Positions 19,134-32,505 of a stretch of 64,000 nt of DNA are shown piece by piece. The DNA comes from Anthracocystis setariae. Lineage: Eukaryota; Basidiomycota; Ustilaginomycetes; Ustilaginales; Ustilaginaceae. The DNA lies in the NCBI GenBank assembly GCA_928724745.1, contig CAKMXJ010000002.1, positions 62,001 through 126,000 on the forward strand, in the 5' to 3' direction. The translations under genes and the position numbers were made by a program. The notes under the pieces are model-generated. The model had not been told where the DNA came from and searched no databases. It worked only from the letters and a program-made list of their open reading frames with translations. Positions within the stretch are counted from its first letter, which is position 1, and each line of letters starts with the position of its first letter.

Positions 19134-20408
19134 TCATGCACGGTCCAGATCGCGTACATACATCTTCCACATCCTTCTGGACCAATTGACAAGCCAACTA
19201 CCTTGGTCGAGAACCTCCTTCAATCGTTTCAATGGCTCGTTGCTGCCGTCTTGTGCCTGCGGAGTGGCAGCGAGTGTAAGCACGGTGTGAACGACACTGA
19301 ACGCCAGAGCATCCAGCGAGGTTGGCATACTGGCTCCGAGCAAGTACGGCTTTGCCATCGAGTTTTCCGAGAGCTCGGCCTGGGTTCGAGCGGCAAGGGC
19401 GCGTAGACCGTCGACAGCATCCACAATGACTTTGTCTTGGTCCACAGAAGGGCTCGCGAAAGCCGCGCCGGGAGTATCACCGCCGCCCATGGAATCCAAG
19501 TCGGCGGTCGAAAGGGCCGAGGTGGCCGAGGTGGCAGTGGCGCCGATCCAACCAAGGAAGCCTACTTCCCAGCCAGGGAGAGTGGTGGTGGGCTGCGCAG
19601 AGGAGGATGGGCCGATGGCGGCGGCAGGGTTGAGTGCCGAGATACGTCGCAATTGCTGGTCAAAGAAGCTGTTTTGGAGATGAGAAGACAAAAGGCGTGA
19701 GAGATAAGCCCGAGTCTCGTTTTGAGCGTAGATTGCGGACTGCGGCGAGAGAAGGACGGAGAGAAGGACTCCGGCCATGATTCGATTGCTGATGAGGTTC
19801 TCCCAGGTTTTGGCTTCAAATTTGGTCGAGTTGTCCGGGTATGCTGCGCCAGCCTTTTCGCCTAGTTCTGCGCGGGTCGTCGGATAGTAGTTGTCCAAGA
19901 GAGTAGGAATGTCGACTGCAGATAGGAGAGATGAAGAGGTCGAGTTGCCAGCGCGAAAGCGAGGAGGTAGGTGGAGGAAAGGCATCGACTTGGCTGGCCC
20001 CCAGTTGTGAGATGGATCAATGAAGCGAACCTCGAAATCAACGGAACGGAAACGGAGCTCCATTTGCCAGCGAAGAGCAATTGGATCGCTACTGGACCAG
20101 CCTGGTGATTGTACGCTCACTACCTTTTCGTCTTCGATGGCAGCAACTACACCATCATCATGAAACGCGGAGAGGGTGCCGTCTCGGTGGAGATGAGGGG
20201 CGACGTATAGCGTGGGTTTGGAGGGAGGCGGTGAGATTGTTGGTGAATATACTTTGGCAGCTGGATAGATATGGAGAGGAAAACTCGAAAAGATGGCTGC
20301 AGCCCAACGAGGGACATGGGCCGAACGACGGGCGCTGGTCGAGGACAATGTCGAGCGAGGCGGAGCTGGAGGGATGTTCTCGAGCTCTGGGTAGTCGTAC
20401 ATCGACAT
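19134..20408 (-). CDS. Metaxin/Sam35-like mitochondrial outer-membrane import protein
   Basis: A 424-residue protein from the ATG at 20408 (MSMYDYPELE); another ATG two codons on is possible. The thioredoxin-like N-terminal region contains ALRWQMELRFRSVDFEVRF followed by WGPAKSMPFLHLP. This fits the metaxin/Sam35 pattern of a GST-like first domain with a Pro after the strand that ends in PFL. The C-terminal GST-like half has VDGLRALAARTQ, KPYLLGASMPTSLDALAFS and a final LVNWSRRMWKMYV. Sam35 and Sam37 are cytosol-facing subunits of the sorting and assembly machinery that inserts beta-barrel proteins. A low-complexity insert (~295-335) is present. The family is reasonably clear; whether it is Sam35 or Sam37 is not. 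Confidence 0.65.
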   Translation of the reverse strand: MSMYDYPELENIPPAPPRSTLSSTSARRSAHVPRWAAAIFSSFPLHIYPAAKVYSPTISPPPSKPTLYVAPHLHRDGTLSAFHDDGVVAAIEDEKVVSVQSPGWSSSDPIALRWQMELRFRSVDFEVRFIDPSHNWGPAKSMPFLHLPPRFRAGNSTSSSLLSAVDIPTLLDNYYPTTRAELGEKAGAAYPDNSTKFEAKTWENLISNRIMAGVLLSVLLSPQSAIYAQNETRAYLSRLLSSHLQNSFFDQQLRRISALNPAAAIGPSSSAQPTTTLPGWEVGFLGWIGATATSATSALSTADLDSMGGGDTPGAAFASPSVDQDKVIVDAVDGLRALAARTQAELSENSMAKPYLLGASMPTSLDALAFSVVHTVLTLAATPQAQDGSNEPLKRLKEVLDQGSWLVNWSRRMWKMYVRDLDRA

Positions 20409-20985
20409 GTTGGTGAAAATGGATGCGACACTCAATGCCTATCGAGTTGATGTTGCTTCTAAGACGAAGCGTGCCGAGTAGAAATGTGGTTGAGACATTC
20501 GCCACTGGTTGAATGGAGCTCGACGTTGATGATGATGGGCAGAGAGTTGGAGTTGAGCCGTTGCAAACGTTCATGTCGGGAAGAAATGCGCTTTGGACCC
20601 TCCACTTAGAAAAGGTGATTTTTTTTTTTTTTGCAGTGCCGGTGTTGAGTTGACAGAGTTGACATGGTGAAAAATCTCGCTTAGATATGCGTTGCCTGTC
20701 ACCTGCCCGCGACCTGCACGCTACATTCCTCAATGCCGGAATGTTAGGTTCTCGGGAAGACTCATGTATCTGTATATATACACGATGTTTCACTCTTCGT
20801 GGGTTACCCCGGAATAGTATCCTTTCTCAAGTCATACTAGCATACAAACTGTGCTCGTCTGACAACTGTACTGTATATTGTTCAATGAAGTGTGGGCAGC
20901 GCCGAGAGGGGAACAGAATAATAGATATAAAAAAAGGGACATTGCAATCGATAGATACTCTTTTCGATGAAACGGTATGAAACGT
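20409..20985. other. Intergenic region between same-strand genes
   Basis: Contains a run of T near 20618-20632, TA-repeat-like TATATATA near 20774 and an ACTGTACTGTA element near 20867. That last element is just downstream of the MFS gene. No gene seen. Confidence 0.55.
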
Positions 20986-22773
20986 CTACATCGCGTGTTT
21001 CGACATGGCACGAATCTTTGGTCCATACTTGTACAGAACGAATGGGACCGGCACCATGATCAGCGAGATGAATCCCAGAAGGCTTGATGCCCATCGAGGT
21101 GTCAGTTTCAAGTACATGTCGGTTGCAAACAGGGGAAAACCTGCTCCTGCTGCTGAACGGCAGACGGTGTTGGCTGCGAGGGCGGAAGCGGCGTTGAGGA
21201 GGTAGACGTCGATGAGGTAGTTGAAGACACCAAGGAAGCAGAAAAGGACGCCAAAACCGATGAGGCTGCCGGCCATCATGGGAGACCAGAAGCTGATGGA
21301 GGGGTAGGAGGTCCAGCCGAACCAGAAGAAGGCGATGACGAGGACGGGGGCAGCCACCATGATGGGGTAGAGACGTTCCTCGGGAGGGACGCGCATGATG
21401 CCCTGTTCCTTGAGCCTGTCAGCCTCCTTGGCGTATTTTGGATTGTAGTAGGCGACGTAGAGGAGAACGGCGGCGCAACCTCCCAGGAAAAAGGGAATAA
21501 ACATCAGGCCGGAGATGCCAGCGTTGAAGCCATGACCGAGAGAGAAGACGATGGGGAACGCTTCGAACAGCAGGTAAACCACGCCGTATACGAATGACAA
21601 CCAAATTGTCATGATGAGAAGCATTGGTTCTTGAAAGAGCATGATGAAGGGCTTGAGGAGGGTCTTGTTGAGACGTTCGCCCCAGTCAACCTTGACGAGC
21701 TCGATGGGTGCCTTGTAACGATCATCTCCGGTCTCCTTACGAATCCTGCGAGCCTTTTTGAGGAGGATGATGGGTGCGAAGGTCTCAGGGAGGGTGAAGA
21801 TGACAAGAAGTAGGCAGACACCTGAAAAGATGGTGCAGACCCAGAAGAGCCACCTCCACGAAGTGCCAGAGACGGCAATGAAGCCGGATACGATTGGTCC
21901 GAGCGCAGGGCCAGCGAAGGGCGCGAGCGAGAAGACCGAGAGAGCAATGCCACGAGTTTTGGCATCCCAAAGGTCGGCGATCACACCACCGGAATTGGTG
22001 AGGGGTGAAGCGGCGAAGGTGCCAGCGAGGAAGCGGAAGACCAGGATCGAGCCGGTGTTCTGAGCGAGCGCGCAGCCGACGTTGAAGCAGGTGTAGGTGA
22101 ACATGGCAACGACAAAGACAGGCTTTCGTCCAAACATTTCCGAGAGAGGACCCCAGAGCAAGGGACCGAGACAGTAACCAGCGATAAAGATGGAAAGCGA
22201 AAGAGTAGCTACCTCGCGACTGAAGCCGAACTGGCGTTCAAGCTCAGGCACGATACCGGAGGGAGCCGATGAAGTGAAGGTGGAGTTGAGAACGAGCAGA
22301 CCGGCGAGCATGGTGAGGTACCATCGGTAGGTTCTGGACCAGGTGAAGGGGTTTTCGGGATCGTGTTCTCCTTCCCAGTGGACGATGACGACGTCCTTGC
22401 CTGCCTGCGACTGGAATCGTTCAAGCCGTTGCTCGGTCTGGGCGCGTTCGAGATCACCACCAAAGGGATGTGTCGAGTCTATTTGCTGAATGCGTTCACG
22501 TCGAGAAAAGGTGCGTGTGGGACGAGTGGCGTTGGGGTCGGAGCCATCTGCGGGGATATAGGTGGGTGCCGACGGGGCGACGAAGCCGATTGAACTCTTG
22601 ACCTTAGAGTCAGCGACCGGTGTCTGTTTTTCCGACATCGAGTTGTCTCCGTGACCTACTGCCGTGGCGGCGTCGCCGTTGGTGGACGAGTTCTGCTTTT
22701 CGAGATCGAGGTTGGATTGGTCCACCGAGGGGGCTGCAGTGGAAGGAGCCTCGATTTTCTGATGGGACGACAT
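20986..22773 (-). CDS. MFS transporter, 12-helix drug/polyamine type (DHA1)
   Basis: A 595-residue protein from the ATG at 22773 (MSSHQKIEAP). A long hydrophilic N-terminal tail (~150 residues, with the DPENPFTWSRTYRW entry motif) is followed by twelve predicted membrane helices. The conserved loop after helix 2 (GPLSEMFGRKPVFV) and the SPLTNSGGVIADLWD segment with LAPFAGPALGPIVSGF are hallmarks of the fungal DHA1 family that includes Tpo1/Flr1-like exporters. These are proton-driven plasma-membrane exporters of drugs, polyamines or metabolites; the substrate cannot be read here. A TATATAAC-type box lies about 100 bases upstream, and a 32-base A run lies a little further upstream. Confidence 0.9.
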   Translation of the reverse strand: MSSHQKIEAPSTAAPSVDQSNLDLEKQNSSTNGDAATAVGHGDNSMSEKQTPVADSKVKSSIGFVAPSAPTYIPADGSDPNATRPTRTFSRRERIQQIDSTHPFGGDLERAQTEQRLERFQSQAGKDVVIVHWEGEHDPENPFTWSRTYRWYLTMLAGLLVLNSTFTSSAPSGIVPELERQFGFSREVATLSLSIFIAGYCLGPLLWGPLSEMFGRKPVFVVAMFTYTCFNVGCALAQNTGSILVFRFLAGTFAASPLTNSGGVIADLWDAKTRGIALSVFSLAPFAGPALGPIVSGFIAVSGTSWRWLFWVCTIFSGVCLLLVIFTLPETFAPIILLKKARRIRKETGDDRYKAPIELVKVDWGERLNKTLLKPFIMLFQEPMLLIMTIWLSFVYGVVYLLFEAFPIVFSLGHGFNAGISGLMFIPFFLGGCAAVLLYVAYYNPKYAKEADRLKEQGIMRVPPEERLYPIMVAAPVLVIAFFWFGWTSYPSISFWSPMMAGSLIGFGVLFCFLGVFNYLIDVYLLNAASALAANTVCRSAAGAGFPLFATDMYLKLTPRWASSLLGFISLIMVPVPFVLYKYGPKIRAMSKHAM

Positions 22774-26358
<3,585 letters not shown>

Positions 26359-26495
26359 TTTCGTTGACGCAAATCCATGTCGCAGCGAATACAGGCAATG
26401 TTACACTTCTGAAACACTGTACGACTGTTTTGATACGAATGATTGCAAACAAGTGCTGATTTGGGGGGAGAAGGCAAATTACAACGACAGCGTTA

Positions 26496-28022
26496 CTAGG
26501 GACCGTCGGCGGTCTTTCTCCACTTGCGCCATTCGTCCCAGATTCGATCTCTGAACTCTTTTTCGACGAGCACTCTTGCGCCGGTGACGGCGATTCCGAG
26601 AGCAGCCTCCTTGGTCCTGTCATGAGCCTCTTGGCTTCTGGCGGCGTTGGCGAAGCCGATTGTGTGATTACCCTGCGTCTTGGGATTGTCGAGATGGATG
26701 GCGTACTCGGCATGCAACGACGGCAGAGCGTATGTGATGTTTCCAAAGTCGGTCGATGCTTGGAACTTGTCTTTGCCGACATGCAGGCCGAATTTATTGC
26801 CGAGCAAGTTGGCATACGTGTTGGAGAGTGCGGGCGTGTTGTGCACATCGGCATAGGCAGTTTGCCAGTCATACTCGCCAGTGCAACCGGTAGCGAGAGC
26901 GGCGGCTTCAAAACACTTGTTGACGCGCGTAACCAGATCTTTCAGCGCCGAAATGGTAGGTGCGCGGACGTTGAAGATCAGCTTAGATTCACCAGGGACG
27001 ATGTTGGGAGCCCAGTTAGTACCTTGGATGATGCCATGGACTCGTTCGTCGGGTCGGATCTGTTGTCGGAGAGCCGAGATGTTGTTGTAGGCCAGGACGG
27101 CGGCATCGAGCGCATTGATACCTTCCCATGGAGCTGCACCCGAGTGTGCAGTGCGTCCCTTGTAGGTCACAACACAAGGTTGGACAGCAAGCATGGAGCC
27201 CGTACCAGACATGGCGGCAGGATGCACCATGAGACAGGCATCCATGTCCTTGTAAGCGCCCTTGTCCTCCATACGGATCTTACCTCCTCCGCCTTCCTCG
27301 GCGGGCGTGCCGAGCAATTTGACCGTTCCTGGAATGTCCTTGGCAACCAGCGTAGCTGCCACGGAAAGGGCAGCCGCAACACCAGAGATCGCGATCAAGT
27401 TGTGTCCACACGCATGACCAAGACCCGGAAGTGCATCGAGTTCCGACTGGAATCCCACCACGCGCGAGTCCTTGTCAGCCTTGTGGGAGAATACCGCCTC
27501 CCACGCCGTCTCGACCTGGTATGCATGTGGAGTCACCTTCCAACCTTTCTTGCCGTTCAAGTACTTGACAAAGAGGTCGTGCGTCCTGCGCTCCTCCCAC
27601 ATGATCTCGGGATGATCGTGCATGTCGAGCGAGAGTTCGCGAAGCTCCTTGTCGAGCTTCTCGATCTCGGCTTCGATATTGTTGGCGACGTCCTTCATGG
27701 CATCGCTGAGTTCGAAATCAGGGCTACCCTCGGAGAGGCGCACTGTGTGATGCTGTGAGTCGCTGTAGGTTGGCAGGTGCGAGTGAGCAAGCCCAGTATT
27801 GGTGAAGCCACCGCAGCATCGTTGTTGCTCACCCGTCTCGCAGGGAGGCGGATTGCAAGCATCGTAGAAGACCGAGGCCGAGAGCATGTTCTTCTCATCG
27901 TTACCGGAGGATTTCGAGTGCTCGCAATGGCACTTGCACCCATCACAATGAGTGTTGCTTGCAGCCATCGTCGTATGAGCCTTACCACGGGAGGGCTTGA
28001 GGAAAGAGAAGCATCCAACCAT
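26496..28022 (-). CDS. M20 family metallopeptidase/amidohydrolase with Cys-rich N-terminus
   Basis: A 508-residue protein of the M20D/ACY1L2-PM20D2 kind, which hydrolyse N-acyl amino acids, dipeptides or p-aminobenzoyl-glutamate with a metal centre. Core motifs are LDMHDHPEIMWEE, SELDALPGLGHACGHN, GTPAEEGGGGK, the dimerisation-lid start TYKGRTAHSGAAPWEG, and STDFGNITYALPSLHAEY near the end. The first ~95 residues precede the domain and are unusual. Cysteines fall at 4, 26, 29, 31, 33, 56, 61, 69 and 70, including CDGCKCHCEH and ETGEQQRCCGG, reminiscent of a metal-binding tail. A second ATG (residue 19, MAASNTHC) would keep that tail. Its stop lies 138 bases from the convergent stop of nitronate monooxygenase. 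Confidence 0.85.
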   Translation of the reverse strand: MVGCFSFLKPSRGKAHTTMAASNTHCDGCKCHCEHSKSSGNDEKNMLSASVFYDACNPPPCETGEQQRCCGGFTNTGLAHSHLPTYSDSQHHTVRLSEGSPDFELSDAMKDVANNIEAEIEKLDKELRELSLDMHDHPEIMWEERRTHDLFVKYLNGKKGWKVTPHAYQVETAWEAVFSHKADKDSRVVGFQSELDALPGLGHACGHNLIAISGVAAALSVAATLVAKDIPGTVKLLGTPAEEGGGGKIRMEDKGAYKDMDACLMVHPAAMSGTGSMLAVQPCVVTYKGRTAHSGAAPWEGINALDAAVLAYNNISALRQQIRPDERVHGIIQGTNWAPNIVPGESKLIFNVRAPTISALKDLVTRVNKCFEAAALATGCTGEYDWQTAYADVHNTPALSNTYANLLGNKFGLHVGKDKFQASTDFGNITYALPSLHAEYAIHLDNPKTQGNHTIGFANAARSQEAHDRTKEAALGIAVTGARVLVEKEFRDRIWDEWRKWRKTADGP

Positions 28023-28719
28023 CTTGGAGCCTGTACTTGCTTATAATGATGGAGGTTAGGCTGTGTCAGTGAGCTGCGGTGGTGGCAACGAGAGCTGGAG
28101 AACGCAAGGGATGGAAGTGACGGCAACTAAAGATACAAGCGTCATGTCGCACGGTGCAGCCGACCCTTTTGGGCCCATTTGGAACAGCCGAAATTATTGA
28201 TTGCCGTGCCGACCGATTTCCGTGGTTTCCGCGACTTGGCCCGATTCGCTTCAGATGGCTGTTCAGAGACTTGCTCGGTGTGCTATCACTTGACCCCACG
28301 TCGAGACAAAGGGGCAGCCGTCAATAATGATGCTCACATGCGGTGCTCCACGCTTTGAACGGTATTATTGCCGCGGTGGAAGAATGTGCGCCCGCCTAAA
28401 CCAAGCAATTGCTTCGAGTGGGTTTCCGAACGGTACACCGGACCCCTGCCCAAGTAGCTCGCCGTGCTCGCCGGGTATTAACAGCCCTCTCTGGCTGGCT
28501 GGCCAAGGGATCCGCACTGCAGAAGTACGCCCGGACTTCCGATCTTATTGCGACCTGCCAAGCTCACCACTTTCAAACATTCACCAAACTATGTCCTCAC
28601 AATGCTCGATGGATGATGGTATTGGAACTCGTGCTTCCAACATCATAGAGATCTACAAGCAAAGTGGAATGGCAAAGACAGAGCAGCAGGTCCGGATGCA
28701 AAACAAGAACTAAATGATA
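28023..28719. other. Intergenic region
   Basis: Upstream region of the M20 peptidase gene and downstream region of the next minus-strand gene. No supported gene. A 128-codon open frame at 28327-28713 has random-like composition. Confidence 0.55.
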
Positions 28720-31425
28720 CTAAACCTTGACCAGAACTGATCCAATTTCGGGCATCTCCTGAACGCTTGCCAGTGCAGCCCCGCCAGAGAGCTCGGCCAC
28801 ATCTTTAGCGCCTTGCGCAGACGCTACACTGGAAGTGCGCGAGTGACGCGGGCCTAGATCGTGCGCGATTGATTCGGTCCTTGCGGCCTGAATAGCGGCG
28901 AGTTGGGTTGGGGTCAGATTGCGTTTTGGCGGAACAGCTTCTTGAACTGCAGCAACTTGAGCCATCGCCGCGTCTGCGTTGTCCATGGCAGGTTTCTTCT
29001 TAAAGACATGCCTCTTCGAAGGGGCAGCGGTGTCGATTGAAGCTGGTACTGTAGGGATCGGCAGTGCAGAGAGAGGTTGCACGGGTGCAGCAGCCGGAGA
29101 CACGGGAGCGATCGGCGGTGGGGAAGCCGGTTGCGTGCCAGATCCTGGATCGGTAGGAGCGATTCCATCCAGCGGATAATCCCAGGGTCGAGGCACCAAT
29201 GCAAGTGGCATGAACCACGTCCCCGCGATACAAACACCATGACCTCGGTCTTGCGCCTGAATCGCCTTATACTCGACTTCCATGAACGTCGAGATATACT
29301 GGATAAACGGCAACAACTCTGGAACTCCACCTCCAACTGCCATGGTCTGCAAGAATGACAAGAATGCGCCAGAGACCGAATGAGCAGTGTTGAGGTAAGC
29401 CATCGAAAGCTTTGGCAGCGTGATCTCAAATCCCCACCAGTGGATAAAGATGGCCATGCGGTCGAGCGGGGGATGGATGGAATCCATGTCCCGAGTAGCA
29501 CGAATCGCGGCACCAGAGACATCTGCCAGCATTTGAAAAGCGCCCGAATTCTGAGCGACTGTCCCAACAGGGTCAAGAAGCAGCTGAAGCGGCGTGGAGC
29601 CCATCAGACGTTGGCCGTCTTGTAATGCCGGAAGGTTGGGCACTGACATGCTTGTCAACAAGGGAGGTCTTGAGCTTGTGTCCTGCTCCTTATGATTGTC
29701 GGACGCAGCTTGAGAAGGTGGAACGGAAGAGGCACCGAGCATTTCGCCAACGCCGACGATCGCAGCAGCGGCACAGGTAGCGAGTTGAGCCATGGCGCAG
29801 GAATCTGCGCCAGAAGGCGGAGGTGGGACTGACGGAGGCTGCACACCTTGAATGATGACTGCGCGCGCGACATCGAGGTGCTGTGCATGGCGTCGATGAG
29901 CTTCCTCCTCGGAGCAGTCCAAACATACCATCTTCAGGGGTTTGGCAGCGATTGTCTTGTCAGCGGCTGGGCTGGCTGGACTTTGCGGTGCCGATGATGG
30001 CAGCGCAGTTTGAGCAGAGACTGCATTCTTTGATCCATATCCGTCCACAGGACAAGGAAGCGACGAGGTTCTCGCGGAGACCACCGCTCTTTGTGACGTA
30101 GCGGCAGTGTCTGCTTGCTTGCTGATCCTTTTTAGCGCCTCCTCTGCAGCCGACTTAGCTCTTGGCATTTGAGGTCGCTCGTCGGACGAGCCGATCGCAT
30201 CAGCATCAGCATCGGACCGCTTTCTGATCTCGCTGTCGTCCTTGCTGAAAGGATCTGAGAGTGCGCTATCGGGGAGGTTCATGCTGAGGACACGCTCTTG
30301 TCCGTGTTCACCGGCAGTTCCGATGTGAGTGTCTGGAAGCATCTTTCCGATTCCACTTCGAAGCGCGTCGAGTGGGATCGGCATGGCGCGAAGCTCGTTG
30401 ATAATGTTATTGGCGAGGTCCACGTCGAGGAGAGCTGACTTGAGATCTTTGAGCTGTGACTGATCCACCATTGGAATTGTGTGGGCTCGAGGCGATTTCT
30501 TGGTCTTGCTTCCAACCTTTTTGACCTGTTCTGGCGCCGACTTCTTCCGAGTAGTGATTGGGTGCAGACCCATGCCTGCATTAATCACTTGCTCGAGCGT
30601 CCTAGCATGACGAGCAGCTACTACTTGATGCTTGGTCACCTTGGCTTTGGCAGCACTACCCTTGTCATTCTTCTCTTTGGGACTCGAGCGATGGATGCCC
30701 TTTCTGTCCCATCGGAACAGCCGTCGCTTTGCTGCACCCACTCGCGCGGCACGATCTTGGACAGCTTCAGAAGCGGAAGAGCTGGCAATGGACGAGACAG
30801 TGTGAGTTGAGTCCGAGCTCATTCTACGTGATGTCGAAGAGAGATCTGGAGTGGAGCGAGACTTGAGAGCTCGCAGTTTGGCAAGATTCCGTTTGACTTT
30901 GGAATCCTTGCGTTGGAGCGGAGATCGCGCAGAGGCTGGTGGCGCGGCCGTGGTGCGATGATGAGGCTCATCTGCGAAAGCGGAAGAGACGAGCAGCTGT
31001 TCTCTTGCTTCAGCTACATCTTCAGTGGAAGGGCTGAAGCTGACTCGATGAGGAGACATGTTCTTGGAGGCGCGTCGAGCTAATGCTGATCGTTTTGGCT
31101 GCTGCTCGTGGGGTAGTGCTAGATGCTTGTCAGTGGAATCTTGCTTGGTGGCGCCAGCCTCGAACTTGAGCACCTCGGCTGGTGGTGACTCGTTCTGATG
31201 CTCTAAGCTCGACAACTGGGCGGGAGCAGCGTCGCTTGATTTGCGCGAGGAGGCAAGGAAAGGTAGACGAAACGCATCCAAGCTGAATCTCTTGCCCTTT
31301 GCGCCCATATCCTGGCCAGTCAAAGGTGTTGATGTTGAAATCTGCGGTGAAGCGGTCGACGCCGAGGACTCGGAGTTGTGTTGAGAGGCCGAGGTTGTCG
31401 CCTGAGCTAGGAAAAGTTCGGTCAT
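28720..31425 (-). CDS. Large fungal protein of unknown function
   Basis: A 901-residue intronless protein from the ATG at 31425 (MTELFLAQAT); no ATG lies upstream in the open frame. About the first 570 residues are Ser/Lys/Arg-rich and disordered, with repeated SP/RRxS phosphorylation-like motifs (RRASKNMSPHRVSF). An ordered core near residues 600-750 has hydrophobic and aromatic segments such as PPLDRMAIFIHWWGFEITLP, LNTAHSVSGAFLSFLQTM and GTWFMPLALVPRPWDYP. The C-terminal part is Pro/Ala-rich with a basic patch (SKRHVFKKKP). There are no membrane helices or known catalytic motifs. I do not recognise the family. The core is what a homology search should use. It could be a cytoskeletal or signalling scaffold, but nothing in the sequence shows that. 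Confidence 0.8.
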   Translation of the reverse strand: MTELFLAQATTSASQHNSESSASTASPQISTSTPLTGQDMGAKGKRFSLDAFRLPFLASSRKSSDAAPAQLSSLEHQNESPPAEVLKFEAGATKQDSTDKHLALPHEQQPKRSALARRASKNMSPHRVSFSPSTEDVAEAREQLLVSSAFADEPHHRTTAAPPASARSPLQRKDSKVKRNLAKLRALKSRSTPDLSSTSRRMSSDSTHTVSSIASSSASEAVQDRAARVGAAKRRLFRWDRKGIHRSSPKEKNDKGSAAKAKVTKHQVVAARHARTLEQVINAGMGLHPITTRKKSAPEQVKKVGSKTKKSPRAHTIPMVDQSQLKDLKSALLDVDLANNIINELRAMPIPLDALRSGIGKMLPDTHIGTAGEHGQERVLSMNLPDSALSDPFSKDDSEIRKRSDADADAIGSSDERPQMPRAKSAAEEALKRISKQADTAATSQRAVVSARTSSLPCPVDGYGSKNAVSAQTALPSSAPQSPASPAADKTIAAKPLKMVCLDCSEEEAHRRHAQHLDVARAVIIQGVQPPSVPPPPSGADSCAMAQLATCAAAAIVGVGEMLGASSVPPSQAASDNHKEQDTSSRPPLLTSMSVPNLPALQDGQRLMGSTPLQLLLDPVGTVAQNSGAFQMLADVSGAAIRATRDMDSIHPPLDRMAIFIHWWGFEITLPKLSMAYLNTAHSVSGAFLSFLQTMAVGGGVPELLPFIQYISTFMEVEYKAIQAQDRGHGVCIAGTWFMPLALVPRPWDYPLDGIAPTDPGSGTQPASPPPIAPVSPAAAPVQPLSALPIPTVPASIDTAAPSKRHVFKKKPAMDNADAAMAQVAAVQEAVPPKRNLTPTQLAAIQAARTESIAHDLGPRHSRTSSVASAQGAKDVAELSGGAALASVQEMPEIGSVLVKV

Positions 31426-32505
31426 GCTTTCGATATCGAGTGGGCACCCTCTCGCGTCGGAGTTGCCTGCGGCTTGAACTCCAATGGCTGGATGGAGGGC
31501 GAGCAAAGTCGACGGTTTCTACACTATATACTTGGCAGCTCCTAGCTATGCGCTTTATGCAGAGCAAAACGGTGAAACCGAGCGAAAAGGTTTGGCAACA
31601 GAGCGTGAGTATCTGTGCACCCGCAGATCAACTAGCTTCAGGGGTGTTGTACAACGTCTATGAAGCCGAAGTATGTCGTGATGATCAAGATGTCGAAAGA
31701 TGCGAGGCTAGCAGGGATCAATAGACGATGGAAGTTCGGTGCGCACCAATGTCAGTGGAAAGAGATTAGGGGGTGGTGCTGGACGATGCAGCAAGGCTCG
31801 ACTTTGGCGCCTTTGACAGGTGCAGATTGGCAGCATCCATAATAGGAAAGAGGGGGTCCGGCCATAACTTTAGCACGCTTTGCTTGTTTGGACTTTACGC
31901 TGGGCCGCGTCCTGCACGAGGCTGCATCGAGCAGATCCATGCTGCAGCATCGCTTCGCCAAACCAAAATCCAGGAGCAGCCCATAGCCCACAGCCCACAG
32001 CCCGTAGCTTTGCTTTGCATTTGTGTGTTGGTCTCACTCCGACAAACTAATTGGAGCCCCTATATACGCGTTGCTTGCCTTCAGGGTAGCATTTCTTTTT
32101 CTTTTCCTGATTTTTGTCGGTTGCATACATCTAACAGGAGATTGGAATTTCCAAAAGTTTACTTGTTCTCCACTTCAATCACAAATACTGTATAGGCGCC
32201 CGGCTGCATGGCGCTCAGTCGCTGGACCCTGAGCGCAGAATCCATTGAACAGTCACATCAGCGACGCGGTGATTTTCTTTGCAAGACTTTGATCAGATTT
32301 ACTGTACAGTACAGTATGCCACTCGATCACGCCACCTAACTCTGCGACTCAGCCATCGTAAACCAGGACAATCTTGATTTGCTGCCAACGACATTCGGAT
32401 TATGTACAATCCGACCAAAACCTGCAAGAGCTCCCTTAGACAATCGCTTGCTCGAGTATATGGTTTGCTCGGTTGAAGCCGGCGCGCTGTCGATCTGCAG
32501 CTACC
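31426..32505. other. 1.1 kb divergent intergenic region
   Basis: Shared upstream region of the unknown 901-residue gene and the SNF2/RING gene. A TATA-like TATATAGT element lies about 100 bases upstream of the minus-strand gene. An ACTGTACAGTACAGTA cluster lies at 32301-32316, about 200 bases before the plus-strand start. No gene seen. Confidence 0.6.

Noticed and set aside
28327..28713. 128-codon open frame upstream of the M20 peptidase
   Set aside because: No domain, mixed composition and no promoter or splice context.
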